Source: Paracidovorax cattleyae (GTDB lineage: Bacteria > Pseudomonadota > Gammaproteobacteria > Burkholderiales > Burkholderiaceae_C). From it: DNA of 64,000 nucleotides. Under the pieces are notes generated by a model. It searched no databases. It was not told the DNA's origin and was given only the letters and a program-made list of their open reading frames with translations. Location of the stretch: NCBI RefSeq assembly GCF_900104515.1, contig NZ_FNJL01000007.1, positions 1-64,000 of the forward strand, given 5' to 3'. How positions within the stretch are numbered: the first letter of the stretch is position 1; each line of letters opens with the position of its first letter. A program made the translations under genes and the position numbers. Shown here piece by piece: positions 1-8,752 of the stretch.

Positions 1-358
1 AGAAGCGTGCCAAGGTGGAGCATGTGTTTGCCGGTCTCCGTCACCTGGGCGGCAAGTTCGTGCGCACGATCGGGCAGGCACGGGCCACGGTTGGCATGAC
101 GATGATGGCCGCCTGCTACAACATGAAGCGCCTGGCGTCCTTCCTGGACCGGGGAGTGGATGCATTCTTCAAACCCAAAAGCGGCGCCTGCAAGGCACAG
201 GTGCGCCCGCGCACGGCGAACGCATGAGTCGCTGGGGCCGAAAGGCCCCTGAGCACGGGGATCGTCCCCAGGGCAGTTGCTATCGCGCTCCCGAAGCAGG
301 TGAATGTGTGCGGATAGCCTTGATGCTGGGCTCGGATCAGGGGTTGTGAGAGGTTCCC
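1..358 (+). mobile_element. Right end of an IS5-family insertion sequence
   Basis: The window opens inside a transposase reading frame (stop at 225-227). After the stop there is a GGGGCC-GAAA-GGCCCC hairpin at 234-249 and about 110 bases without coding signal. A plausible terminal inverted repeat, GGGGTTGTGAGAGGTTCCC, lies at 340-358; elements of this family often begin GGGAACCTC, the reverse of what is seen here. The left end lies outside the window, so neither the paired repeat nor a target-site duplication can be checked. The exact right boundary is inferred. Confidence 0.55.
3..227 (+). CDS. Transposase, IS5 family, C-terminal part
   Basis: Only the last 74 codons are in the window; the frame is open from base 3. 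The peptide begins KRAKVEHVFAGLRH and contains VRTIGQARA and YNMKRLASFL, the pattern around and after the catalytic glutamate of DDE transposases of the IS5 family (usual form VEHVF...RTIG..RA...YN..RL). Such enzymes cut and rejoin the ends of their own element. Because the 5' part is missing it cannot be said whether the element is intact. The family assignment is firm; the subgroup is not. Confidence 0.8.
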   Translation, partial: KRAKVEHVFAGLRHLGGKFVRTIGQARATVGMTMMAACYNMKRLASFLDRGVDAFFKPKSGACKAQVRPRTANA

Positions 359-427
359 GATGGAGATACAGAGGATGACCGGGACGAGTGAAGTGAAGAC
401 GGGGGAGTTCACGGGCGGGACCAGGAG

Positions 428-628
428 TTACTTCTGCAGGGACGCTATTGCCGCCTGCAGCGTGCCCTGCGCAGAGGGATCCGCCACGATCGGGTCCGGC
501 ACCACGCCGCTGCCCTGGATGCTCCGGCCGCCAGGCTGGGCTGCGGAGTGCGCCGAGGCGAAAAGTGCCAGCACGAAGGCACATGCGGAATGGAACGGTG
601 GTGGGGTCATCTGGAATTGGAATGGCAT
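428..628 (-). CDS. Small putative secreted protein, unrecognised
   Basis: A 66-aa frame starting MPFQFQ, with a second ATG six codons later (MTPPPF). The N-terminus has a hydrophobic stretch (ACAFVLALFASAHSA) followed by an Ala-rich cleavage-like site, which would leave a mature peptide of about 36 residues with no cysteine. It lies 70 bases from the insertion-sequence end, so it could be a remnant. No good ribosome binding site is seen before either ATG and the family is not recognised. It may be a chance frame. Confidence 0.35.
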   Translation of the reverse strand: MPFQFQMTPPPFHSACAFVLALFASAHSAAQPGGRSIQGSGVVPDPIVADPSAQGTLQAAIASLQK

Positions 629-863
629 GGCGTCGCGCTGCGCAGGATTATCCCGCGGGTTGGGCCCTGCAGGCCCGCCGCATGGCATGCCGCGCAGCCC
701 CCCCAAAACCGCAGCTTCATCGCGATGCGCCCCGCTTTTCCCAACCGGCCGTGCGGCACCGCATGGTGCAATTGCCTGCAATGAAGCTTGTTGCAGAGCC
801 TGTCCGGAACCAGCGCCAGGCGGCGGATACCGCCCACCGTGCCCGTGCAGGCCGATCGTTCCC

Positions 864-2336
864 ATGACCTCTCCCCTCATCGAACGCCTGGCCCGCGACG
901 ACCGCCTGGACCGCATCTTCATCGGCGGCCGCTGGCGGCGGCCGGAGGGAACGTCCCGCGCCACCGTCATCGACCCTTCCACGCAGCAGCCGCTCGCGGA
1001 CATCGCGCTGGGCGATGCCCGGGACGCCGCGGCCGCGATCGCCGCGGCCCGCCACGCCTTCCCGGCCTGGTCCGCGACCACGCCGCTGCAGCGTGCGGAT
1101 CTGCTGGGCCGGCTGCATGCCCTGGTCCTGGAGCGTGCGGAATCGTTCGCCCAGGCGATCTCGCTCGAAATGGGATCCGCCATCGCCGTGGCGCGCGGCG
1201 CGCAGGTGCCGGTCGCCGCGGAGCACTTGCGCGTGGCCCGCGACCTCGCTGCCAGTTATCCCTTCGTCACCCATCGGGACGGCACGGCCATCGTGCGCGA
1301 GGCGATCGGCGTCTGCGGCCTGATCACGCCCTGGAACTGGCCGCTCTACCAGATCACCGCCAAGGCCGGACCGGCGCTGGCCGCGGGATGCACCGTGGTG
1401 CTCAAGCCCAGCGAGCTGTCCCCGTTCAGCGCGCTGCTCTTCGCCGAGGCGGTGCAGGACGCCGGGATTCCCGCCGGCGTGTTCAACCTCGTGGTCGGCG
1501 AAGGCCCGGAGGTGGGGGCCGCGCTGGCGTCGCATCCCGACGTGGACATGGTCTCGATCACCGGCTCCACCCGGGCCGGCGTCCTCGTGGCCCAGGCGGC
1601 CGCGCCCACGGTCAAGCGCGTGGCCCAGGAGCTGGGCGGAAAGTCCCCGAACGTCATCCTGCCGGATGCCGATCTTTCGGTGGCCGTGCCGGCCGGCGTG
1701 GCGGCGGGCATGCGCAACGTGGGCCAGTCCTGCAGCGCCCCGACGCGCATGATCGTGCCGCGCGACCGGCTGGCGGAAGTCGAGCGCCTCGCGGCCGGGG
1801 CCGTGTCGCGCATGGTCGTCGGGGATCCGCGCTCGGAGCGGACCACGCACGGCCCGGTGGCCAACCGGGCCCAGTTCCACCGCGTGCAGGAAATGATCGC
1901 CGCCGGGATCGAGGAAGGCGCGCGCCTGGTCTGCGGCGGCCCCGGCCGCCCGGCCGGCCTGGATCGCGGCTTCTACGCGCGCCCGACCATCTTCTCCGAC
2001 GTGCATCCGCGGATGCGGATCGCGCAGGAGGAAATCTTCGGGCCGGTGCTCGCCATCATTCCCTGCGACACGGTCGATGAAGCCGTGGACATCGCCAACG
2101 ACACGATCTACGGCCTGGGCGCCCACGTGCAGGGCGCGGATCCTGCGGCGGCGCGGGCGGTCGCTTTGCGCATCCGTGCCGGGCAGGTGCACATCAACAA
2201 CCCCGCCTGGAGCCCGCACGCCCCCTTCGGCGGCTACAAGCAATCGGGCAACGGGCGCGAATACGGCGTCGAGGGGCTCCAGGAGTACCTGGAAACCAAA
2301 GCCATCCTGGGCTGGGCCGGGGAGCCGGACGCATGA
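864..2336 (+). CDS. NAD(P)-dependent aldehyde dehydrogenase
   Basis: A 490-aa enzyme, the normal length for the family, oxidising an aldehyde to its carboxylic acid. All catalytic features are visible: the oxyanion Asn in TPWNWP (about residue 158), the general base Glu in QELGGKSPN (about 256) and the nucleophile Cys in GQSCSAP (about 290), with the NAD-loop motif SITGSTRAG before them. The frame is open far upstream, but homology begins at MTSPLIERL, so that ATG is chosen although its ribosome site is poor. Its stop overlaps the start of the following FAD oxidase by four bases (ATGA). The pair probably turns an amine or amino compound into an aldehyde and then an acid; the substrate cannot be read from sequence. 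Confidence 0.88.
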   Translation: MTSPLIERLARDDRLDRIFIGGRWRRPEGTSRATVIDPSTQQPLADIALGDARDAAAAIAAARHAFPAWSATTPLQRADLLGRLHALVLERAESFAQAISLEMGSAIAVARGAQVPVAAEHLRVARDLAASYPFVTHRDGTAIVREAIGVCGLITPWNWPLYQITAKAGPALAAGCTVVLKPSELSPFSALLFAEAVQDAGIPAGVFNLVVGEGPEVGAALASHPDVDMVSITGSTRAGVLVAQAAAPTVKRVAQELGGKSPNVILPDADLSVAVPAGVAAGMRNVGQSCSAPTRMIVPRDRLAEVERLAAGAVSRMVVGDPRSERTTHGPVANRAQFHRVQEMIAAGIEEGARLVCGGPGRPAGLDRGFYARPTIFSDVHPRMRIAQEEIFGPVLAIIPCDTVDEAVDIANDTIYGLGAHVQGADPAAARAVALRIRAGQVHINNPAWSPHAPFGGYKQSGNGREYGVEGLQEYLETKAILGWAGEPDA

Positions 2337-3733
2337 CCACCGCACCGCTGCCCCGGCGCCCAGCACCGTCCCTGCGTTCCGTCCCGACCGAAAAGCGAGA
2401 TCCCTCCATGCAACAGCCGCTGCGCCTCATCGAAACGTCGTCCCTCCTGCCCACCAGCGCCGATGCCGTCGTGATCGGTGGCGGGATCATCGGCGTCTTC
2501 ACCGCGTACTACCTGGCGCGCCGGGGCATGTCGGTCGCCCTGGTCGAGAAAGGCCTGATCGGCGCCGAACAGTCCAGCCGCAACTGGGGCTGGTGCCGGC
2601 AGCAGAACCGCGACGCACGGGAGCTGCCCATGGCCACCAAGAGCCTGGAACTCTGGGAGCAGTTCGCCGCCGAGTCCGGGGAGGACACGGGTTTCCGGCG
2701 CTGCGGCCTGTTCTACCTGAGCAACGACGAGGCCGAACTCGACCGCTGGGCCCGCTGGGGCGTCTTCGCAAAGTCCGCCGGCGTGGTCACGCACATGCTG
2801 GGCTCCGAAGAAGCCACGCGGCGCGGCAGCGCGACGGGCCGGCCCTGGAAAGGCGGCGTGCTCTCCCCCAGCGATGGCACGGCCGATCCCGCCAAGGCCG
2901 CGCCGGCCGCCGCCACCGCCTTCATGAAGCTCGGCGGCACCGTGCACCAGAACTGCGCCGCCCGGGGCATCGAGTTGCAGGGCGGGCGTGTCAGCGGCGT
3001 GGTCACCGAAGCCGGAACCATCCGGACCCGCACCGCCATCTACGCCGGGGGCGCATGGGCCTCGTCGTTCTGCCGCCAGCTGGGAATCCGTTTCCCCCAG
3101 GCGACGGTCCGCCAGTCCATCGTGCGCGTCTCGGCGGTCGCCGAGGCGCTGCCCGACACGCTGCACACGGCGGGCGTCTCCGTCACCCGCCGCAGCGACG
3201 GCAGCTATACGCTGGCCATCAGCGGGCGTGGCCGGGTGGACCCGACGCCGCAGCTGCTGCGCTTCGCGCCGCAGTTCATCCCGATGTTCGCCAAGCGCTG
3301 GCGCAACGTGTTCCCCGGCGGCCTGGAAGGCATCCGGGGGGGCCATGAAACGCTGGGCCGCTGGCGCCTCGATGCGCCGACGCCCATGGAACGCATGCGT
3401 GTGCTCGATCCCAAGGCGGATCCCGCGGCCGTGCGCGAGACCCATCTCCGGGCCGTCGCCCTGCTGCCCGCGCTGCGGGAGGCGGGCATCGCCAATGCCT
3501 GGGCCGGCTTTGTGGACAGCACGCCGGACGGCGTGCCGGGCATCGGCGAGGTGCAGGGCATCCCCGGGTTCATCCTGGCCGCCGGGTTCTCCGGCCACGG
3601 CTTCGGCATCGGCCCGGGTGCGGGCCACCTGATCGCCGACCTCGCCAGCGGCGACACACCCATCTTCGATCCCCGCCCCTACGACCCCGAACGGTTCAAG
3701 AAATCGGCGTGGGGCCAGGTCGCCGATTTCTAG
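2333..3733 (+). CDS. FAD-dependent amine/amino-acid oxidoreductase (DAO family)
   Basis: A 466-aa flavoprotein. The dinucleotide-binding motif VVIGGGIIGVFTAYYLARRG is about 46 residues from the first ATG, followed by a conserved SSRNWGWCRQQNRD segment, and a second FAD-contact region near the C-terminus (GFSGHGFGIGPGAGHL) that is typical of DadA/PuuB-like enzymes. An alternative start at 2408 (MQQPLRL) has a weak purine-rich site upstream and would remove 25 poorly conserved residues. It overlaps the aldehyde dehydrogenase by four bases, implying translational coupling. Deamination of a polyamine, opine or D-amino acid is possible; nothing visible picks one. Confidence 0.8.
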   Translation: MTTAPLPRRPAPSLRSVPTEKRDPSMQQPLRLIETSSLLPTSADAVVIGGGIIGVFTAYYLARRGMSVALVEKGLIGAEQSSRNWGWCRQQNRDARELPMATKSLELWEQFAAESGEDTGFRRCGLFYLSNDEAELDRWARWGVFAKSAGVVTHMLGSEEATRRGSATGRPWKGGVLSPSDGTADPAKAAPAAATAFMKLGGTVHQNCAARGIELQGGRVSGVVTEAGTIRTRTAIYAGGAWASSFCRQLGIRFPQATVRQSIVRVSAVAEALPDTLHTAGVSVTRRSDGSYTLAISGRGRVDPTPQLLRFAPQFIPMFAKRWRNVFPGGLEGIRGGHETLGRWRLDAPTPMERMRVLDPKADPAAVRETHLRAVALLPALREAGIANAWAGFVDSTPDGVPGIGEVQGIPGFILAAGFSGHGFGIGPGAGHLIADLASGDTPIFDPRPYDPERFKKSAWGQVADF

Positions 3734-3752
3734 GCGCGGGCAACCCGGCGCG

Positions 3753-5900
3753 TCAGAAGTCCACCTTCACTCCCACCTTCAGGCTGCGCCCGGGCAGCGG
3801 TGCCTTCGGGAACGCCGTGGTCGTCAGGATCGAGGTCGGGCTGTAGGCGAGCTTGTCGGTGATGTTGTCCAGGCGCGCATACCACAGCGCGGTGCTCCGG
3901 GTGGCGCCGAACTGCCATTGCGTGCGATAGCCGAGCGATGCGTTCCACAGCGTGTAGGCGCCGGTCGCGCGGGTGCCGTCGTCGGGCACGCGGTCCTGTG
4001 CGGCCAGGTAGTCGAAGCCCAGCCCTGCGCGCCAGGGGCCGCTGGCCCACAGCAGCGTGCTGCCCAGGCGCAGGGGCGCAATGCGCGGCAGCGGCTGGCC
4101 GGTGTCGCGGTTGGTGGCGCGCACGATATCGCCGCGCAACTGCAGGTCCAGCGTGGAGCCGTCGCCGAGCAGGCGGGACGACGGGGCCACCACGCCGCTC
4201 TCGCCCACCAGCCGCACGCTGCCGCTGGCCTCCAGGCCATAGAAGCGTGCGCGCATGCCCTGGTAGCGGTACTCGGGCAGCGCGCCGTCCGTGCCGGCCG
4301 GCACCACGTCGCCGTCCTCCGAGCGCAGCAGCCCGGTGGGCGTGAGGCCGATGTAGTTGGAGAACTGGCTCAGGAAGGCCGTGGCGGCGAAGCGGTTGGG
4401 GCCGCTCTTCCAGGCCGCGCCCACGTCCACGCTCGTCGCTTTTTCCAGTCCGAGGCCCGGGTCTCCCGTCTCCCAGGCGCCGGTGGCCACGTGCGGGCCG
4501 TTGGCGAACAACTCATAGTCCTTCGGCGCGCGCTGGGTGTACGACAGGTTGGACGTGAGCTGCCAGGCGGGCGTGAGGTTGAACAGTGCACCCACGGCGG
4601 CGCTGTGCGGATGGAAATCATGCTTGCCGACGGCGAAACGGTCCACGTCCGGGCTGCCGAAGGATTCGACCGTGTCCCGCTCCGCGCGGGCGCCGAAGGT
4701 CAGCTTGCCCCAGTCCATGCCCAGTTCCTCGTGCAGGAACAGCGCGGTGCTGTGGCTGCGGCTGCGCGGCGCGAAGGCCTCCTCGCCCTCGGCCGAGAAG
4801 CGCGAGGCCTCGGCCTGCAGGCCGATGACGCCCTGCAGCCGGCCGATGGGCGCGTGCTTCGCCTCCACCCGCAGGTCGTTGCCACCGTTGCGGAACGTGG
4901 TGCCGGGAGCCCCGCCCTCGTATTCGGTGTGGCGGTAGTCCGTATGGCTGGCCTGCACGCGCACGCTCTGCAGCGGGCCCGCACCGAAGCGCCACAGGCC
5001 GTCCAGCGCATAGCGGTTGGAACGCATGCCGATCGTCACGTCGTCCTCGGCCACCGTGCCGTAGTCGCTGCGGTAGGTGCTGGCCGAAAGGCCCAGGTAG
5101 CCCTGGTCGAAGAACGCGGTGCCGCCCACGGCGCCCCCGCGGGTATGGCTGGCGGAGTTGCAGATGCGCCGTGCCAGGCCGGGAGAGCCGGTCTTCTCGC
5201 AGGCCAGGTCGATGGGCACGCGCACGTCGTCCGTGTTGCGGTCGAACACGTCGGCATGCAGGGCGAAGCGGTCGTTGCCGCCTTCCACCATCGCCGCGCC
5301 CGCGCGTTCACCGTTGCCGGTGGCGGCCGAGGCCTCGGCCTTGCCGTCCACGCCGTTCAACGGCTCGCGCGGAATGCGGTTGTCGATGACGTTCACCACA
5401 CCGCCCACCGCGCTGCCGCCATAGAGCAGCGCGGCCGGGCCGCGCAGCACCTCGATGCGCTCGGTGGTCAGGGCCTCGGTGGGCACGGCATGGTCGAAGC
5501 TCAGCGCCGATGCGTCGAGCGTGGCGCCGCTGTTCTGCAGCACGCGGATGCGGTCGCCGTCCAGGCCGCGGATGATGGGCCGGCTGGCGTTGGGACCGAA
5601 GTAGGTGCTGCTCACGCCCGGCAGGCCGTCCAGTGTCTGGCCGAGGGTCGATTCGGTGCGCAGGGTGAGGTCGTCGCCGGACAGCTGGGCGGCGGGCACG
5701 ACCACCGTGTCGGTGCCCAGCGGGTTGCCGGTGACGGTCACCTCGGGCAGGCGTGCCCGGGGCGTGGCGGAGGAGGTGTCTGTATCGGCGGCCGTTTGCG
5801 CGCGGGCACCGGAGGCCGCCAGCAGCAGCACGGCACAGGCGAGCGGATGCAGCGCCGCGCGGCCGGAACGGCCCGGGAAGGAAAAAGCGTTGGAAGTCAT
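3753..5900 (-). CDS. TonB-dependent outer-membrane receptor, ZnuD-like
   Basis: A 715-aa protein with a signal peptide ending in GARA (about residue 35), a TonB-box-like start (LPEVTVTGNP), a plug domain (RPIIRGLDGDRIRVLQN, then TERIEVLRGPAALLYGG and GGVVNVID) and a long beta barrel ending in aromatic Phe (VKVDF). The plug resembles the zinc receptor ZnuD more than siderophore receptors. It is the last gene of the operon headed by a Zur-type repressor, which supports zinc as the substrate; this is inference. The ATG chosen directly precedes the signal peptide. A 158-base gap separates it from the gene before it, long enough for an extra promoter. Confidence 0.82.
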   Translation of the reverse strand: MTSNAFSFPGRSGRAALHPLACAVLLLAASGARAQTAADTDTSSATPRARLPEVTVTGNPLGTDTVVVPAAQLSGDDLTLRTESTLGQTLDGLPGVSSTYFGPNASRPIIRGLDGDRIRVLQNSGATLDASALSFDHAVPTEALTTERIEVLRGPAALLYGGSAVGGVVNVIDNRIPREPLNGVDGKAEASAATGNGERAGAAMVEGGNDRFALHADVFDRNTDDVRVPIDLACEKTGSPGLARRICNSASHTRGGAVGGTAFFDQGYLGLSASTYRSDYGTVAEDDVTIGMRSNRYALDGLWRFGAGPLQSVRVQASHTDYRHTEYEGGAPGTTFRNGGNDLRVEAKHAPIGRLQGVIGLQAEASRFSAEGEEAFAPRSRSHSTALFLHEELGMDWGKLTFGARAERDTVESFGSPDVDRFAVGKHDFHPHSAAVGALFNLTPAWQLTSNLSYTQRAPKDYELFANGPHVATGAWETGDPGLGLEKATSVDVGAAWKSGPNRFAATAFLSQFSNYIGLTPTGLLRSEDGDVVPAGTDGALPEYRYQGMRARFYGLEASGSVRLVGESGVVAPSSRLLGDGSTLDLQLRGDIVRATNRDTGQPLPRIAPLRLGSTLLWASGPWRAGLGFDYLAAQDRVPDDGTRATGAYTLWNASLGYRTQWQFGATRSTALWYARLDNITDKLAYSPTSILTTTAFPKAPLPGRSLKVGVKVDF

Positions 5901-6058
5901 GGCGGACGACGGAAGAAAGAAGAAGAAGAAGAACACGGCGCAGCGCACGCGGTGCCCGCATGCCAGTGCAGGCATGCAGGCGCCACGGCGGGCGCACAGC
6001 GAAACTTGAAAAGGAGGAATGCCGCAGCGCCCTGCCGGGTCGAGCGGCAGGGGCCCGG

Positions 6059-6517
6059 TCAGGCCGCGCAGGAGTGCGGCGGAGCGCGGGCCAGAAAGGC
6101 GCGCTGCGGCCTCGCGCCCACGCCCGGCGCGGGCAGGCCGTCGGGTGCCGGCGCCTCCGCAGGCATCGCTGCCGGCAGCAGGGCTGGCAGCAGGACCGCT
6201 CCGAAGAGCGACTGGTCGAGCAGGTGGCAGTCGCTGTCCGCATGGTGCGAGAACAGCGCCTCCAGCAGGCCCGCATCGTGGCCATGCGAAAGCGGGGCGA
6301 GGCGGGCACCGCCTGCCACGGCGGCGCCGGCGCCCTGCAGTGCCATGGCCGCCACCGGCCCGTGCACCACCTGGTGCACGCGACCCAGCGCCGGAGCGAG
6401 CACCAGGGCCACCGCCAGCCACATCCACAGCGCGAAGGCGCGGGCATGCATTCGCCGGGCGCCCGAAGGGTTGCGGGCGTGCATGCAGCGGCGGATCATG
6501 GCGGCGGGCAGGGTCAC
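6059..6517 (-). CDS. DUF2946-like small membrane/periplasmic protein
   Basis: A 152-aa protein whose start overlaps the stop of the DUF3299 gene by four bases (ATGA). It has one hydrophobic N-terminal segment (LWMWLAVALVLAPALG), then His-containing stretches (HQVVHG, LSHGHD, FSHHADSDCHLLDQ) and a Pro/Ala-rich tail ending CAA. The DSDCHLLDQ element is characteristic of DUF2946 proteins, which are found near metal-uptake receptors. The function is unknown; clustered histidines and a cysteine suggest transient metal binding, which is inference from composition and context. Confidence 0.6.
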   Translation of the reverse strand: MTLPAAMIRRCMHARNPSGARRMHARAFALWMWLAVALVLAPALGRVHQVVHGPVAAMALQGAGAAVAGGARLAPLSHGHDAGLLEALFSHHADSDCHLLDQSLFGAVLLPALLPAAMPAEAPAPDGLPAPGVGARPQRAFLARAPPHSCAA

Positions 6518-7083
6518 TTCACGGGCTCGGCGTTGACCATGCGGTAGAACAGGCCGTACTCGTCATTGCCCAGGGTCTTGAATTCGCCCTGCACCACGAT
6601 GGGCTCCAGCGAGTAGGGAACGCCCACGGAGGCCTTCACCTCCACCATGCTCTCCGGCCCGCCGGGAATGCAGAACGCGCAGGTCAGCGGCACGGAAGTC
6701 AGCAGGAAATGGCGCTGCAGCGGGCGCGTGTCCATGGGCACCATGAAGCCCTGCAGGCGCTGCACCTTGCCGTCCAGCGCCTTCTGCTCCGCGTTGAAGA
6801 CGGGCGCGATGCGGGTCTTCAGGGTCTTCTTGGTGAGGTTCGTCAGCGTGGACCACGGCACCACATCCTCGCGCCGCGGCAAGGGCTTGATGGGGCTCTG
6901 CGGGCTGTGGTAGCCGGGCCCCGAGCCGGCCGGAAGTCCGCCGGGGCCGGGAGGGCCGCCGAGCGGGGACGACAGCGCGGGCGCGACCGCCCCCGCGCCA
7001 CCGGGGGCCGGCGAAGCCCCCTGCGCGGCCAGGGTGCCCGTGCATGCCAGGGCGCAGGCGAGGAGCGGAAGCGGGAATTTCAT
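6514..7083 (-). CDS. DUF3299 periplasmic protein
   Basis: A 189-aa protein with a signal peptide (MKFPLPLLACALACTGTLAA), a Pro/Gly/Ala linker and a conserved domain from about residue 65 (KTRIAPVFNAEQKALDG, GFMVPMD, SVPLTCAFCIPGGP). These are the signatures of DUF3299; the CAFC motif may bind metal or form a disulfide. Homologues are encoded next to a MacB-like ABC transporter in zinc-responsive operons such as PA4063-PA4066 of Pseudomonas aeruginosa (recalled, not checked). The function is unknown. It overlaps the DUF2946 gene by four bases. The start is the ATG at the signal peptide rather than any upstream codon. Confidence 0.7.
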   Translation of the reverse strand: MKFPLPLLACALACTGTLAAQGASPAPGGAGAVAPALSSPLGGPPGPGGLPAGSGPGYHSPQSPIKPLPRREDVVPWSTLTNLTKKTLKTRIAPVFNAEQKALDGKVQRLQGFMVPMDTRPLQRHFLLTSVPLTCAFCIPGGPESMVEVKASVGVPYSLEPIVVQGEFKTLGNDEYGLFYRMVNAEPVK

Positions 7084-7145
7084 CGGATACACGGTGTTCG
7101 CGGGGAGATCATCGCATGCGGCACCGGACCAGGGTGCCGGCATGC

Positions 7146-7427
7146 TCAATGCTGGTGCTTCATTCCGCAGAATTTGCCGATGGCCAGACCCTTGCAGGCG
7201 GCCTGGAGCTCCTTCACGCACTGGTCGTGGCCCTTGCCCGCTTCCAGGCACTTGGCGGCGGCTTCATGCGCCGCGGCCATGGCGCGGTGGCGCTGGATGT
7301 CGGCCTGGATCTCCTTGTCGCCGTGCGCGTGCTCCTTGGCGTCCTGGGCATGGGCGGACAGTGCGCCCATCGCCAGCAGCGGCGCGCAGGCGAAGGCCAG
7401 GGCGGCAGATCGGAAAGTGCGGTGCAT
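7146..7427 (-). CDS. Small His/Cys-rich periplasmic protein
   Basis: A 93-aa protein with a clear signal peptide (cleavage likely after LSAHA) and a mature part of about 65 residues that contains seven histidines and four cysteines (KEHAHGD, RHR, AHEAAAKC, GHDQC, AACKG, FCGMKHQH). The ATG is preceded by GAAAGGAA at good spacing. It sits between the ABC permease and the DUF3299 gene in the Zur-headed operon. A periplasmic zinc chaperone or buffer that feeds the transporter is a reasonable inference; I do not recognise a named family. Confidence 0.7.
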   Translation of the reverse strand: MHRTFRSAALAFACAPLLAMGALSAHAQDAKEHAHGDKEIQADIQRHRAMAAAHEAAAKCLEAGKGHDQCVKELQAACKGLAIGKFCGMKHQH

Positions 7428-7483
7428 GGAAGTTCCTTTCGAACAGTGGAAAAAACAAAGGCTGGAAACGGGCCGCCGGCTTT

Positions 7484-8752
7484 TCAGGGCCGCCCCAGCA
7501 GCTCGCCCGCATCGACGCGGTACGCCTGCACGGCCGGCAGCAGGGCAGCCAGCACGGCCAGCGCCGCGGCGAGCGCGGGAACCGCCCACTCCCCGGGCAG
7601 CCAGACCCAGCCCGTCACCGGCATGGCATTGCGCGCGGCCAGCAGGCGCCCTACGCCTTCGGCCAGCAGGTGGCCGCAGGCCAGGCCCAGCAGCGACGCG
7701 ATCAGGGCGAGCCACAGCGCCTCGCAGAGCAGCAGGCCACCCACGCGGGCCGGCGGCGCGCCCAGCATGCGCAGCATGGCGAGGTCGGTACGGCGCTCCC
7801 GCACCGCATTCCACAACGCGATGAACACGCTCAGCGCGGCCGCACCCAGCAGCACGCCGCCAAAGGCGCGCAGCACGTCCGCGCCCACCCCCAGCAGGCC
7901 CACGAGCCGGGTGATCTCCACCGCGGGCGAAGCGGCCTGCATGGGCGTGCCGCTGTTGATGGCGCGCGGCAGCGTCACCGCCGCCAGGGGACTGCGGTAG
8001 CGCACCAGGGCCAGCGTGACCTCGCGCTCCTGGCGCAGCACCTCCAGGTCGTCCGGGTCGTCGGCCTGTGCGGATTCATGCACCTTCCATACCGATTCCG
8101 TGGCGGTGAGCACCAGCCGGTCGAGCACGCAGCCGCACGGCTGCAGCACGCCCACCACCGTGTACGGATTGTCGCCATGCGCCTCCCCTCCCGGGGCCAG
8201 GCCGTGCGTGCCCACGAAGGACTGGCCCAGCAGTCCGCCGGGCCCGCTGCCGAGGGTCCGTCCGGCATCGCCGGCTGCGCGCCGCATGGCCCCTGCCACG
8301 GTGGCGCCCAGCACGGCCTCCATGGGACGGCTCCAAACGCGCCCGGCCGCCCAGGCGGCACCGTAGTGGGCGGGATACTCCGGCGTGGTCCCGACGATGC
8401 GGTAGCCGGCAAAGCTGTCGCCCAGGCTGAGCGGAATCGCCTGCGCCACCAGCGGATTGCGCTGCAGCGTCTCGAAATCCTGCAGCGCGATATTGCCGGG
8501 CGGCACGTCGATGTGGAAGACGCCCGCCAGGATCAGCTGCAGCGGGCTGCCCTTGGCGCCGACCACCAGATCGATCCCCTGGACGTCGCGCTCGAAGCCC
8601 CGGTCCACCTGCTCGGACACCAGCAATACCAGCACCACGGAGGCCAGCCCCAGCGTCAGTAGCAGCAGGTTGAGTGCCGATGCCAGCGGGCGCGACCAAA
8701 GGTAGCGCCACGACAGCCGCAGGAGCTCGCCGAATCGGACCATCGCGCTCAT
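7484..8752 (-). CDS. ABC transporter permease, MacB/FtsX type
   Basis: A 422-aa inner-membrane protein with one N-terminal membrane helix (LNLLLLTLGLASVVLVLLV), a periplasmic domain of roughly 220 residues and three C-terminal helices (from about residue 280), the layout of the MacB/LolCE/FtsX superfamily. The periplasmic part carries a Cys-Gly-Cys (VLQPCGCVLDRLVL). Its start overlaps the ATPase gene by four bases (ATGA), so the two are coupled. Members of this class usually do not carry solutes through a channel but move periplasmic or lipoprotein partners mechanically; together with DUF3299 and the small His-rich protein it may form a zinc-handling complex. The substrate is inferred from the Zur context. 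Confidence 0.78.
   Translation of the reverse strand: MSAMVRFGELLRLSWRYLWSRPLASALNLLLLTLGLASVVLVLLVSEQVDRGFERDVQGIDLVVGAKGSPLQLILAGVFHIDVPPGNIALQDFETLQRNPLVAQAIPLSLGDSFAGYRIVGTTPEYPAHYGAAWAAGRVWSRPMEAVLGATVAGAMRRAAGDAGRTLGSGPGGLLGQSFVGTHGLAPGGEAHGDNPYTVVGVLQPCGCVLDRLVLTATESVWKVHESAQADDPDDLEVLRQEREVTLALVRYRSPLAAVTLPRAINSGTPMQAASPAVEITRLVGLLGVGADVLRAFGGVLLGAAALSVFIALWNAVRERRTDLAMLRMLGAPPARVGGLLLCEALWLALIASLLGLACGHLLAEGVGRLLAARNAMPVTGWVWLPGEWAVPALAAALAVLAALLPAVQAYRVDAGELLGRP

Noticed and set aside
234-249. GGGGCC-GAAA-GGCCCC hairpin as an independent regulatory RNA
   Set aside because: It follows the transposase stop inside the IS and is more simply its terminator or end structure.
3918-6536. 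Very long open frame opposite the TonB receptor and DUF2946 genes
   Set aside because: It has the low-complexity Ala/Arg/Gly/His composition of an antisense frame in GC-rich DNA and no domain; the minus-strand genes have signal peptides, plug and barrel motifs.
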